From NCBI RefSeq assembly GCF_902459585.1, contig NZ_CABPSC010000004.1, positions 248,001 to 312,000 of the forward strand: DNA of 64,000 nt, written 5' to 3'. The notes beneath the pieces are model-generated. The model saw nothing but the letters and a program-made list of their open reading frames with translations, did not search any database and was not told the origin of the DNA. This DNA comes from Pandoraea nosoerga (lineage in GTDB: Bacteria > Pseudomonadota > Gammaproteobacteria > Burkholderiales > Burkholderiaceae). How positions within the stretch are numbered: position 1 is the first letter of the stretch; the number at the start of each line of letters is the position of its first letter. The position numbers and the translations under genes were made by a program. Positions 20,082 to 30,820 of this stretch are shown here, in pieces.

Positions 20082-20756
20082 TCAGTTCGCTTTCTTCTTC
20101 GCGGTGCTCTTCTTGGCGGTGCCCGATTTCGACGGTGCGGCTTTTGCCGTCGACTTGCCGCCCGAGGACTTCGCGGTGGCGCCGCGCTTGCCCGACCTGG
20201 CCGCGGCGTGCGACGCCTTGCCGCGCGTGCCGCGTGCGGAGCGCTTGACCGGCTGCTCGACCTGCGGCAGCGGCGACGTATAGTCGAAACCCATCATGCG
20301 GCCGTCGGCGTAGCCGCAGCGGATGTGGATCTTGTCCGTTTGTCCGGTGGTGCGTTTGCCGATGCCGTCGAGCTCGACCATCTGCGTCACGTCGACGCGC
20401 TGCTTGCGATCGTCGAACGGACCCGACCACGGCGCGACTTTCGCATGCTCGGGGTCGAGCGCGTTGTCGGCGTATTCGACGCTCTCGTAGCCGGGTAGCG
20501 TCGCGACGACAAAACTCGCATGCGCCGCGCAATCGGCGACGAGCGGATCGGCATGACGGGTGTTGATGAATTGCTCGACCAGCGCACGGTGCTGCTCGAG
20601 CGTGAAGGCCTGCGCCGGGGCCGTGAAGGCCGACAGGCAGACGGGCGTCGCGACGGCGGCGAAACCGGCGAAACCGGCGAAACCGGCGAAACCGGCGATC
20701 CGACGCACGGCTCGCAGCACGACACCTGCGGCGCGTTGAAGAAATCGATTCGACAT
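20082..20756 (-). CDS. Secreted hypothetical protein with Lys/Ala-rich tail
   Basis: I do not recognise a characterised family. The 224-residue product has a basic N-terminus, a hydrophobic stretch containing four AGF-like triplets, and a likely signal peptidase site after TAPAQA (about residue 50). A globular core of about residues 51-165 has Cys residues at CAAHASF and IRCGYADG that could form a disulfide. From about residue 172 the tail is Lys/Ala/Ser/Gly-rich, like a histone H1 tail, and ends KKSTAKKKAN. This suggests binding to a polyanion such as LPS or nucleic acid, by inference only. Monocistronic. Confidence 0.75.
   Translation of the reverse strand: MSNRFLQRAAGVVLRAVRRIAGFAGFAGFAGFAAVATPVCLSAFTAPAQAFTLEQHRALVEQFINTRHADPLVADCAAHASFVVATLPGYESVEYADNALDPEHAKVAPWSGPFDDRKQRVDVTQMVELDGIGKRTTGQTDKIHIRCGYADGRMMGFDYTSPLPQVEQPVKRSARGTRGKASHAAARSGKRGATAKSSGGKSTAKAAPSKSGTAKKSTAKKKAN
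20658..20693. repeat. Four tandem 9-bp units inside a signal peptide
   Basis: GGCGAAACC is repeated four times exactly. On the coding (minus) strand it adds Gly-Phe-Ala triplets to the hydrophobic core of the signal peptide of the secreted protein. Copy-number change would alter signal peptide length in frame. Confidence 0.9.
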
Positions 20757-21056
20757 TGCTTGACGTATTCTCGGGGGCGCAAGGGTCAGACCCTAAGCAT
20801 TGCAGAGCAATGCGGGCATGCGGCGACTCATTCAGTGAGTCTCTGGCACGCGCCGCTCGCGAAGAAGCTTCGCCGCATCTTGAAACACAGCGGCAAAACG
20901 GCTCTCATCTTAACCGAAAAAAAGCCGCTGACGCCCGCCACACAAGCCCGTAGACGTCGCTCGGCGCGTGAAGAAAGTTACGGCGCGCTACAATGCACAC
21001 CTTTGCGGCGCCCGCGCACCATGCGCGCACGCCGTGCGACGTTCTCACCTTGCCGC
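20757..21056. other. Structured intergenic region between divergent genes
   Basis: No coding sequence seen. Hairpins follow one another: GGGTC/GACCC (20783-20793), GCATTGC/GCAATGC (20797-20813), GACTCA/TGAGTC (20825-20841) and a wider CAGCGGC/GCCGCTG pair (20888-20930). TACAAT at 20990-20995 is a plausible -10 for the methyltransferase gene; its -35 is weak. Confidence 0.45.
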
Positions 21057-21743
21057 ATGTTCGCCAATTCACGCACCGTCGACAGCGCCCAAACCGGTCC
21101 GCACGAGAAACTCGCGCAGCTCGTGAGCCGTCATCGCGACGCGCTGTTCCGCAAGCCATTCGCCGCCTACAGCGCGGGCGCCTTCGATGCAGCCATCGCG
21201 GCATGGCGCCACGCGGGCGCGGCGCCGCTCATCATCGACGCCGGCTGCGGCGTGGGTGAGAGCACGCTGCGTCTTGCCACGCGGTATCCCGAGCACTTCG
21301 TCATCGGCGTCGATCAATCGGAGAGCCGCATCGTGCGCGGCAAGGACTGGTGGGAGGGGGCGTGGCCGGAGAACTTCGTCTGGGTGCGCGCCGACCTGGT
21401 GGATTTCTGGCGGCAGTTGCACGACGCGGGCATTCGTCCCGCGCGGCACTACATTCTCTATCCGAATCCGTGGCCGAAGATCGGGCAGCTCGCCCGCCGC
21501 TGGCATGCGCACGCCGTGTTCCCGACGGTGGTGGCGCTGGGCGGCGTGCTCGAATGCCGCAGCAACTGGGGTGTCTACGTCGACGAGTTCGCGCAGGCCG
21601 TCGAGTTGCTGAGCGGCGTGCGGCCCGACGTCGAGGCGTATGCGCCGGCGAACGAGGCCGACGCCATGACGCCGTTCGAGCGCAAGTACCTCGCGTCGGG
21701 ACACGGCCTGTATCGGTGCATGGTGACGCTGCCGGCGACGTGA
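21057..21743 (+). CDS. TrmB-like SAM-dependent methyltransferase
   Basis: The product has 228 residues from the ATG at 21057 (an in-frame ATG at 21021 would add 12; neither has a ribosome site). The SAM-binding motif LIIDAGCGVGEST is at about residues 58-70, and IGVDQSESRI is the acidic ribose-binding strand. YPNPWPKIGQLARRW matches the family position of the tRNA m7G46 methyltransferase motif PDPWPKKRH, but lacks its basic cluster. It is therefore a TrmB paralogue or a divergent methylase; the canonical trmB is probably elsewhere. It is convergent with the DUF2863 gene, 25 bp apart. Confidence 0.8.
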   Translation: MFANSRTVDSAQTGPHEKLAQLVSRHRDALFRKPFAAYSAGAFDAAIAAWRHAGAAPLIIDAGCGVGESTLRLATRYPEHFVIGVDQSESRIVRGKDWWEGAWPENFVWVRADLVDFWRQLHDAGIRPARHYILYPNPWPKIGQLARRWHAHAVFPTVVALGGVLECRSNWGVYVDEFAQAVELLSGVRPDVEAYAPANEADAMTPFERKYLASGHGLYRCMVTLPAT

Positions 21744-21768
21744 CGGACGCGGCGCGCGCCGCGCATGC

Positions 21769-22947
21769 TCAGTGGAAGTGCGGGCGGCTCGGCTCGGCGT
21801 CTTCCGGCATTTCGGCGTGAACGACTTCGCCCACGGGATCCGGATACAGCGGCACGCCGCAGTCGTCGCAATACTCGGGATCGAAGCGCCCCGGATGCTT
21901 GCGAATCTCCGTGACGCCGCACGCCTTGAGCAGGTCCGTCACTTCGTCGAGCGCACCGCCCTCCACTTCGCCGTTCTCGCGGCCGTAGAGCGGCCACACC
22001 ACGCCGTAGATGACGTCGTTGCTGCCCCGTTGCGTGAAGCCGATGCGGTACTCGTCGATGTTCTGCTCCCCGAAGCCGGCGACCACGGCGCGCAGTTCCT
22101 GCGGCGTGAGCGTGAGCACGTCTTCCAGATAACGCAGCGCCGTGCGGACCGTGTGCGGACGGATGCGCTCGTCCGCTTCACGGCAGCTCGCGTAATACGC
22201 GTCGGGCAGCAGGCATTCGATCTCGCAGCCGGGCAGCAGCGCGTTGAGATTCGGGCCCCCTTGCGCGGACCACGCTTCCTGGCACTGGCCGCGCTCGGCA
22301 TGGCGCGCGCCTTCCTCTTGCCAGCGGAACATCGGCGCGCCCCTGGGCACGGCAACGGCCGTGAGCAGGAAACGCGGATCGGCGAGGATCGGCGCCGTTT
22401 CGGGCAGATCGTTGCCGGGCTGCTTCACTTCGGCGTTGTCGACTGCGGCGCGCACGAGCTGCTGCGTGACTTTCCACGATTCGCAGTGCGTGCGCGGCAG
22501 CTGGTCGATGCTGTAGAGGTAGGGCGAAATCGCGACGCGGGCTGACTCGGCCAGCACGTGAGCGTGCAGATGGGCGCGAATGGGCATGAGCGCGTCGGCC
22601 TTGACCGGACCCGAGGGAATGGCGTAGCGCGTCCACGCAAGAATCGGGATGGCGACGAGCAGGCCGTCCCAGACCTGGTCTTCGGCTTCGGGCTCGGCAG
22701 ACTCGCTCTGCGATTCGATGAGGTCGGCGAGCGCGCCATAGGCCTCGCTGTGGTTGGCCTGGAGATGATCGAGGGCGGCGTCGATGGCGGGCTGGTTGCC
22801 CGTGCGCAGCACGCGCGTGAGCAGCGTGTCGAGCTGCGCTTCCCAGAAGCGGTCTTCGATGCGGCTACCCGAGGCGGCCAGCGCGAGTGCGTGGCCGACC
22901 AGCTTTTCGGCGTCGGGAGTCAGTCGTTTGGCGGTGCGTGAGCGCAT
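21769..22947 (-). CDS. DUF2863 family protein
   Basis: This 392-residue cytoplasmic protein is found mostly in Burkholderiales, to my knowledge, and no function is known. It is acidic, with a helical N-terminal half, and ends in a metal-ligand-like CDDCGVPLYPDP motif followed by a His-containing tail. The start is uncertain: ATG at 22947 or at 22968 (adds MFLLRKT). On the minus strand TACAAT (22980-22985) lies just upstream of both and would suit a short-leader transcript. The gene is transcribed toward, and ends close to, the TrmB-like gene. Confidence 0.85.
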   Translation of the reverse strand: MRSRTAKRLTPDAEKLVGHALALAASGSRIEDRFWEAQLDTLLTRVLRTGNQPAIDAALDHLQANHSEAYGALADLIESQSESAEPEAEDQVWDGLLVAIPILAWTRYAIPSGPVKADALMPIRAHLHAHVLAESARVAISPYLYSIDQLPRTHCESWKVTQQLVRAAVDNAEVKQPGNDLPETAPILADPRFLLTAVAVPRGAPMFRWQEEGARHAERGQCQEAWSAQGGPNLNALLPGCEIECLLPDAYYASCREADERIRPHTVRTALRYLEDVLTLTPQELRAVVAGFGEQNIDEYRIGFTQRGSNDVIYGVVWPLYGRENGEVEGGALDEVTDLLKACGVTEIRKHPGRFDPEYCDDCGVPLYPDPVGEVVHAEMPEDAEPSRPHFH

Positions 22948-23058
22948 AGTCTTGCGAAGCAGAAACACATGAACTCACGATTGTACGGCATGCGTGAACC
23001 CGAAGGACGGGATGTGTACGTCGGACCCCGCGCGGCGCCGCCGCGCGCGGCCCAGCGC

Positions 23059-23140
23059 GAGGGCGAAAGGGAGGGCGAAAGGGAGGGCGAAAGGGAGGGC
23101 GCAATCGGATGCAATCGGAGGCAATCGGGCCCGATCGGGC
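23059..23140. repeat. Two adjoining tandem repeats (12-bp and 10-bp units)
   Basis: GAGGGCGAAAGG is repeated three times plus a half copy (23059-23100). It is followed directly by four copies of a 10-bp GCAATCGGAx-like unit (23101-23140, last copy degenerate). The array lies in the 210-bp gap between the DUF2863 gene and the ogt stop. It is strongly purine-skewed on the plus strand. Confidence 0.9.
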
Positions 23141-23178
23141 GAGGCGCGGCGCGGCGAAGGCAAACGCGGCGGGCGGCC

Positions 23179-23742
23179 TCAGAAGTCGAACGCAAGGTTG
23201 GCGGGCGCCGAGAGTCGCGTGCGGCGCGTCGCGGTGGTTGTCGCGGCATGTGCCGAGGGCAGGGCGGCGCCTTCGAGCGAGAGCAGCGCGAGCTTGCGCT
23301 CCACACCGCTTGCATAGCCCGTAAGCGTGCCGTCGGCGCCGATCACGCGGTGGCACGGCACGATGATCGTTATCGGATTGCGCCCGTTGGCGGCGCCCAC
23401 GGCACGCGACTTGTTGACGTCGCCCAGCGCGTGCGCGAGATCGCCGTAGCTGCGCGTCTCGCCGAACGGAATGCGCAGCAGCTCGGCCCACACCAGCTTC
23501 TGGAACGGCGTGCCTTGCGGGGACAGCGGCAGGTCGAAGACGCGTCGCCCCTCGTGGAAGTACTCGTCGAGCTGCTGGCGGGTGCGTTTGAGCACCTCGA
23601 GCTCATCGCCGTCACGGCGCACGTCGTTCTCGCGCGGGAAGTACTTTTGATGCGAGAAATACACGCCGGTGAGAGCGTCGCCGTCGGCGACGAGCAGCAT
23701 CTCGCCGAGCGGACTGCCGTAATACGTTTCGTAACGCGTCAT
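23179..23742 (-). CDS. ogt: Methylated-DNA-[protein]-cysteine S-methyltransferase
   Basis: This 187-residue Ogt-type suicide enzyme transfers the alkyl group from O6-alkylguanine (and O4-alkylthymine) to its own cysteine, Cys130 in IIVPCHRVIG. GTPFQKLVWAELLRIPFGET and RAVGAANGRNP are the DNA-binding helix and asparagine hinge. GGAGG lies upstream of the ATG. Its start overlaps the stop of the upstream Ada/AlkA gene in ATGA, so translation is coupled. Together they separate the Ada activities into two polypeptides. The C-terminus is extended by about 20 Ala/Thr/Arg-rich residues. Confidence 0.97.
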   Translation of the reverse strand: MTRYETYYGSPLGEMLLVADGDALTGVYFSHQKYFPRENDVRRDGDELEVLKRTRQQLDEYFHEGRRVFDLPLSPQGTPFQKLVWAELLRIPFGETRSYGDLAHALGDVNKSRAVGAANGRNPITIIVPCHRVIGADGTLTGYASGVERKLALLSLEGAALPSAHAATTTATRRTRLSAPANLAFDF

Positions 23743-25226
23743 GCACACGCCTCCTGCAAAGTCCCGACCGGCTGACCCGCCGGTCCCTGAGCCGCCGCAC
23801 GCCAGATGTGCAGCGCCGCGTAGGCGCGCCACGGCGCCCAGCGCGCGGTGCGTGCGGCCACCGCGCGGCCGTCGGGCGCTCCCAGCGCCTGACGCAGCAC
23901 CAGATCGTCGGCGGGCATCGCGTCGGGCGAACCGAGGGCGCGCATGGCGATGTACTGGGCCGTCCAGGGGCCGACGCCCTTGATCGACAGCAGCGTGGCG
24001 ACGCTCGCTTCCAGCGGCGCGAGCGGATCCAGACGCAGCCGTGCGTCGACGATCGCCTGCGCCACGCCGTGAATGGCCGCGACACGACTGCGGATGATAC
24101 CGGCTTCACCCAGTGCTTCGGCGGGAACGGCGAGCAGTTGCGCCGCGCTCGGGAAGGCGTGCGTGAGTCCGTGCACGGGCGTGGGGAGCGGCGTGCCGAA
24201 CTGCCGGGCAAGGCGGCCGAGCAGACGCCGGGCGCCCTTGAGCGTGATCTGCTGGCCGACGATGGCGCGCACGGCAATCTCGAAGCCGTCCACCGCGCCG
24301 GGCACGCGAAGCCCCGGCGTGTTTCGCGCGAGCGAGCCGAGATGCGCGTCGATGATGTCGGGGCGTGCGCCCAGGTCGAACAGGTGACGAAGCTTGCCCA
24401 GGACTTGCGGCACGCTGCTGGCCAGCGCCGGGGGTAGCGTCACCTGCAGCGCGTGCCGCTCGGGCAGCGGCGCGACGCGGCACCAGCCGGAGATCGTCTG
24501 CCCGTCCGGACGGTCGATGTTGAGCGTGCGCGTGTAGACGTCGCCGTCACGCAGTTCGACGCCGTCGATAGCGCGGTCCCCCAGGAAATCGAGCAGCGCG
24601 TGCCACGCGAACGGCGGGCGATAGGCGAGCTGGAAGACGAGGTCGCCGTCGGGCAGCGCGGCGTGGCGCGCATTCAGACGGAGGCGTCCGGGCGCGAAGC
24701 CGTAGCGGTCCTTGAACAGACTGTTGAAGCGGCGAACGCTGCCGAAGCCCGCCGCGAGCGCGACCTCCGTCACGGGCAGGGCCGTGTCGGTAAGCAGGCG
24801 CTTGGCGAGCAACAGGCGCTGCGTCTGGGCGTATTCGATCGGCGAGACACCGAATTCGTCCGCGAAGATCCGGCGCAGGTGACGCTCCGTGATGCCGATG
24901 CGCGCGGCAAGCGCGGGCAGCCCGGCGCGATTGAGAAAGCCCTCGTCGATCATGGCGGCCGCCGCGTCGGCGAGTTCGCGCGTGGCGTCGATGCGCGCGG
25001 CGCCTGGCGCGAGTTCGGGACGGCATTTCAGACATGGCCGGAAGCCGGCCTTTTCCGCGCCGGCGGCGCTGCCGTAGAACGAGCAGTTCTCAAAGCGCGG
25101 CGTGCGCACGTTGCACACCGGCCGGCAGTAAATGCCGGTGGAGGAGACGCCGACGAAAAACCAGCCGTCGAAGCGCCGGTCGCGGGCGCAGACCGCCTTG
25201 TAGCAGACTTCGGGGTCGAGGGTCAT
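23739..25226 (-). CDS. alkA: Ada N-terminal/AraC regulator fused to AlkA glycosylase
   Basis: This 495-residue fusion has three parts. The Ada zinc domain carries Cys34, Cys38, Cys65 and Cys68, with the same spacing as E. coli Ada 38/42/69/72, where the first Cys accepts a methyl group from phosphotriesters. An AraC-type helix-turn-helix covers about residues 80-185. 3-methyladenine DNA glycosylase II (AlkA N-domain plus helix-hairpin-helix) covers about residues 190-480, with IKGVGPWTAQYIAMRALG and the PADDLVLRQ segment that holds the catalytic Asp. It is a sensor-activator and base-excision enzyme in one protein, overlapping ogt by 4 bp. Inference: methylation of Cys34 activates its own operon. 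Confidence 0.95.
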   Translation of the reverse strand: MTLDPEVCYKAVCARDRRFDGWFFVGVSSTGIYCRPVCNVRTPRFENCSFYGSAAGAEKAGFRPCLKCRPELAPGAARIDATRELADAAAAMIDEGFLNRAGLPALAARIGITERHLRRIFADEFGVSPIEYAQTQRLLLAKRLLTDTALPVTEVALAAGFGSVRRFNSLFKDRYGFAPGRLRLNARHAALPDGDLVFQLAYRPPFAWHALLDFLGDRAIDGVELRDGDVYTRTLNIDRPDGQTISGWCRVAPLPERHALQVTLPPALASSVPQVLGKLRHLFDLGARPDIIDAHLGSLARNTPGLRVPGAVDGFEIAVRAIVGQQITLKGARRLLGRLARQFGTPLPTPVHGLTHAFPSAAQLLAVPAEALGEAGIIRSRVAAIHGVAQAIVDARLRLDPLAPLEASVATLLSIKGVGPWTAQYIAMRALGSPDAMPADDLVLRQALGAPDGRAVAARTARWAPWRAYAALHIWRAAAQGPAGQPVGTLQEACA

Positions 25227-25373
25227 GGAAGGGGGCCCGGCAGTGCGGGGGCGGGCGAAGAAAACATGGCCTCACTCTACGCGTGCGTTTCGCGAGACGC
25301 TAGTCATTTTCGGACATGACAGGCGTGGCGCCATTGAATCGGGAGATAACGAGCCCCGCCAGAGGCCGGAGAC

Positions 25374-25440
25374 GACAAGACCCGGCGCGCGGCCGGGTCT
25401 TGTCGGTAGTTGCCGGGCGGCGGATTCGCGCCGCCCGGCA
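25374..25440. terminator. Twin perfect hairpins downstream of acnA
   Basis: Two stems stand side by side: 13 bp at 25374-25386/25392-25404 (GACAAGACCCGGC, 5-nt loop) and 12 bp at 25411-25422/25429-25440 (TGCCGGGCGGCG, 6-nt loop). Neither is followed by a T-tract on either strand. They begin 28 bp beyond the acnA stop. They may protect the acnA 3' end or act with Rho. Confidence 0.6.
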
Positions 25441-25467
25441 ACCGTTGCGATTGCGCGAAATTGCCGC

Positions 25468-28173
<2,706 letters not shown>

Positions 28174-28395
28174 GATCTTTCCTTGAGTGATACAGAAAAA
28201 CGAAGCGGTGGTGATGCGGTTAGCGGGACCGGCATCGCACGGGCGCTTGTGTGGGCGCTCGCTGCGCTGCCGGTCCGTCAGAGGTCCGGCGTATCGGCGT
28301 ATCGACGTATCGGGTACGGCAAGTCATGCTGAAGCTGCGGCAGGAAAGCGGCTGGCGCATCACGCGAACTGGGTCGGCGCCCACCGGGCATGCAC

Positions 28396-28884
28396 TCAGT
28401 TGGTCACCTTGATCAGTTCGTTCGACTGGGTCGGCGCCAGCTTGTTTTGCTCCGACATCGCTTGCGTCATGCACTCGTCTGCCAGACGGCTGCCGCCGTC
28501 GCGGTGCGTGAACAGCATCGCCTTGGCCGGGATCACGACGAGGTCCATGCCGCTTGCGGCGTCATAGAAGCGGTCGGCGCCGGTGGTCGTCTGCTGGCGC
28601 GGCAGCTTGTAGTTGCGGCCTTCCCAGAACATCGTGAGCACCTGGTCGCGCTTCATGTCGCCCTTGATGTACAGCTTGTTGTTTTCCTTGCAGCTCCACA
28701 GCTCCGAGCCTTCGTCCGGCTGCAGCGGGGCGGCGGCCGCGGCCGCCTTCTTCTTTGCCGGCGCCTTCTTCTTCGGGGCGGCCTTCTTCGTGGTCGTCTT
28801 GCTGGTCGCGTCAGCGGCAAACGCGGCCGGCACGAGGGCGGCGGAACACAGGGCAACCAGCGCGGTCAGGCAAAGCTTCTTCAT
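28396..28884 (-). CDS. Secreted protein with MliC-like domain and Lys/Ala linker
   Basis: The product has 162 residues. A signal peptide (MKKLCLTALVALCSAALVPAAFA) is followed by a Lys/Ala/Thr-rich linker (about residues 27-52). The globular domain has WSCKENNKLYIKGD, a hydrophobic YKLPRQQTTTGADRFYD strand and AMLFTHRDGG, ending near a second Cys (LADECM). The pattern resembles the MliC/PliC C-type lysozyme inhibitor fold (Cys pair, SASGxxY-like turn). The match is loose, so treat the domain name as tentative. It lies between acnA and mdh on the same strand, but gaps of 222 and 689 bp argue for separate transcription. Confidence 0.75.
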   Translation of the reverse strand: MKKLCLTALVALCSAALVPAAFAADATSKTTTKKAAPKKKAPAKKKAAAAAAPLQPDEGSELWSCKENNKLYIKGDMKRDQVLTMFWEGRNYKLPRQQTTTGADRFYDAASGMDLVVIPAKAMLFTHRDGGSRLADECMTQAMSEQNKLAPTQSNELIKVTN

Positions 28885-29573
28885 AGTGAGTCTCCAAACG
28901 GTAGGCGAATAAAAGCGCAGATTATCTTACGAAGTCTGCGTCCTTCGGCGTTACCGTACAAATTTTTTCAATTCGTGCCGGGCATGCGCGGCGGGCGGCG
29001 GCGGTAGGGACCGGCGTCGCTGCATCACGGTTTGCGGTGTGGAACGTGGCGGCTCGCCGCAGGGGACCGCGGGCGTTCGCGATGCCGGCGAGCAGGGCTG
29101 GTGCGAAGCGGAAGATACCGGGTGAACTGGAGGCAAAACCGGCGAAACCCGCAGAAGAGGCGAAACCGGCAGAAGAGGCGAAACCGGCAACAGAGGCGAA
29201 ATGCGAGGAGCGGGATGGACCGCACCGGTGAAACGGTTGACCGGACCCCTGGCGAAACGAACGTGGCGTGATCCCGGCAGACAGGGATCGCTGCGGTGCG
29301 CGGCGGGCGGCGGGGCAGCGCGGCATTCGCTTGGCCAGGAATGCGTCAGGCGCGACGTAGGGCATGGCAAGCGCAAGTGCGAGTGTCATAGCGCGATCGA
29401 CGGCGCGGAGTTCCGCGCAATATTTCGTCACTCTCTTCGTCACTGTGGCTCCGACTCTGCAGGAAAAACGCCTGAGCGGGGCAGGGGTGCGCCGGCACCG
29501 GGGGTAAGCCGCCGGCGCGGTTCCGGCCCGTTGCAACGCTTTTGGCGTCGCGCAGGGCCGAAATCCCCGGGGA
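28885..29573. other. Long non-coding gap between mdh and the MliC-like gene
   Basis: I see no convincing gene in these 689 bp. Open frames exist on both strands but are Arg/Pro/Ala-rich, cross the repeat array and lack ribosome sites. ATCCCCGGGGAT (palindrome) near 29572 lies at the mdh 3' end. The other notable content is the 29131-29207 repeat array. Confidence 0.5.
29131..29207. repeat. Degenerate 18-bp tandem repeat array
   Basis: AGGCGAAACCGGCAGAAG-type units are repeated about four times with substitutions and one shorter unit. The core GGCGAAACC is identical to the 9-bp unit at 20658-20693, so the two arrays share a common building block. Confidence 0.8.
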
Positions 29574-30557
29574 TCAGCCCAGCAGGTGGGCCACGCCGGC
29601 GCGCTCTTCTTCGAGCTCGTTGAGCGTGATGTTCATCTTCTCACGCGAGTAGGCATCGATCTCGAGGCCTTCCACGCGCTTGTACTTGCCGTTCTCGCAG
29701 ATCACCGGCACGCCGAAGATCACGTCTTCCGGAATGCCATACGAGCCGTCCGACGGGACGCCCATCGTGACCCACTTGCCGTTCGAGCCGAGCACCCAGT
29801 CGTGGATGTGGTCGATGGCGGCGTTGGCGGCCGAAGCGGCCGACGAAAGGCCGCGGGCTTCGATGATCGCGGCGCCGCGCTTGCCGACGGTCGGCAGGAA
29901 CACATCGTTGTTCCAGGCGTCGTCGTTGATCATGGCCTTCACGCTCTGGCCGTCGATCGTCGCGAAGCGGTAGTCGGCGTACATCGTGGGCGAGTGGTTG
30001 CCCCACACGGCCAGCTTTTCGATGCTCGAAACCGGCTTGCCGGTCTTGGCGGCGATCTGCGACAGGGCGCGGTTGTGGTCCAGGCGCAGCATCGCGGTGA
30101 AGTTCTCCTTCGGGAGGTTCGGTGCCGACTTCATGGCGATGTAGGCGTTCGTGTTGGCCGGGTTGCCGACCACGAGCACCTTCACGTCGCGCTTGGCGAC
30201 TTCGTCCAGAGCCTTGCCCTGCACCGTGAAGATCGCGCCATTGGCTTCGAGCAGGTCCTTGCGCTCCATGCCCTTCGAGCGCGGACGGGCGCCGACCAGC
30301 AGAGCGACGTCGGCGTCCTTGAAGGCGACCTTCGGGTCGTCGGTCACGACCACGCCGGCGAGCAGCGGGAACGCGCAGTCTTCCAGCTCCATCACCACGC
30401 CCTTGACGGCGGCCTGAGCTTGCGGGAGGTCGAGCAGTTGCAGGATGACGGGCTGATCCTTGCCGAGCATGTCGCCATTGGCGATGCGAAACAGCAGGGA
30501 GTAGCCGATTTGGCCAGCGGCGCCGGTGACGGCGACACGCATTGCGGGTTTTGCCAT
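29574..30557 (-). CDS. mdh: Malate dehydrogenase
   Basis: The 327-residue NAD-dependent enzyme oxidises malate to oxaloacetate. The dinucleotide fold is [39 protein letters not shown] holds the mobile loop with substrate arginines; [13 protein letters not shown] and [13 protein letters not shown] hold the Asp-His catalytic pair. It belongs to the cytosolic-type MDH group common in beta-proteobacteria. GGAGAGATTCTC precedes the ATG at 30557. It is divergent from gntR, with a promoter more than 200 bp upstream, so its mRNA should have a long leader. Confidence 0.97.
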   Translation of the reverse strand: MAKPAMRVAVTGAAGQIGYSLLFRIANGDMLGKDQPVILQLLDLPQAQAAVKGVVMELEDCAFPLLAGVVVTDDPKVAFKDADVALLVGARPRSKGMERKDLLEANGAIFTVQGKALDEVAKRDVKVLVVGNPANTNAYIAMKSAPNLPKENFTAMLRLDHNRALSQIAAKTGKPVSSIEKLAVWGNHSPTMYADYRFATIDGQSVKAMINDDAWNNDVFLPTVGKRGAAIIEARGLSSAASAANAAIDHIHDWVLGSNGKWVTMGVPSDGSYGIPEDVIFGVPVICENGKYKRVEGLEIDAYSREKMNITLNELEEERAGVAHLLG

Positions 30558-30734
30558 GAGAATCTCTCCAGACGTGTACAAATTCCTGCGAAGCTCAGGA
30601 TAAGCTCGCCGTCCGGGTGGCATTTTTGCCAGGCTGACAGCGCCGCGTCACATGAAGCTTCTAAAATTCCTTGACCTACGGAAGCTTGCGGGCTGCGGGT
30701 AGGCCGCCATCGACGAGTGCGAAGCACCGGACTC

Positions 30735-30744
30735 TCTTATAAGA
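30735..30744. promoter_or_regulatory. Secondary operator-like palindrome in the mdh leader
   Basis: TCTTATAAGA is a 10-bp perfect palindrome that shares its half-site TCTTAT with the larger palindrome at 30821-30840, centred 91 bp away. It lies downstream of the predicted mdh transcription start. Confidence 0.45.
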
Positions 30745-30783
30745 TAGCCGTGCTGCGGCGGCAGGCCCCTGTTAGCCCGCGTC

Positions 30784-30812
30784 AGTGTAGGAGTCGCCAC
30801 AACGAATGTCAA
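30784..30812 (-). promoter_or_regulatory. Sigma-70 promoter reading toward mdh
   Basis: On the minus strand TTGACA (30812-30807) is a consensus -35, followed after exactly 17 bp by TACACT (30789-30784), a good -10. Start would be near 30776, giving mdh a leader of about 220 nt. Confidence 0.7.
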
Positions 30813-30820
30813 CTCTATCT

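Noticed and set aside
23059-23140. Repeats considered as a CRISPR array
   Set aside because: Units of 10-12 bp are contiguous without spacers and no cas genes are present.
28922-29536. Possible minus-strand protein of about 200 residues in the mdh gap
   Set aside because: It translates the 18-bp repeat array and is otherwise Arg/Pro/Ala-rich, with no ribosome site, so I left the region non-coding.
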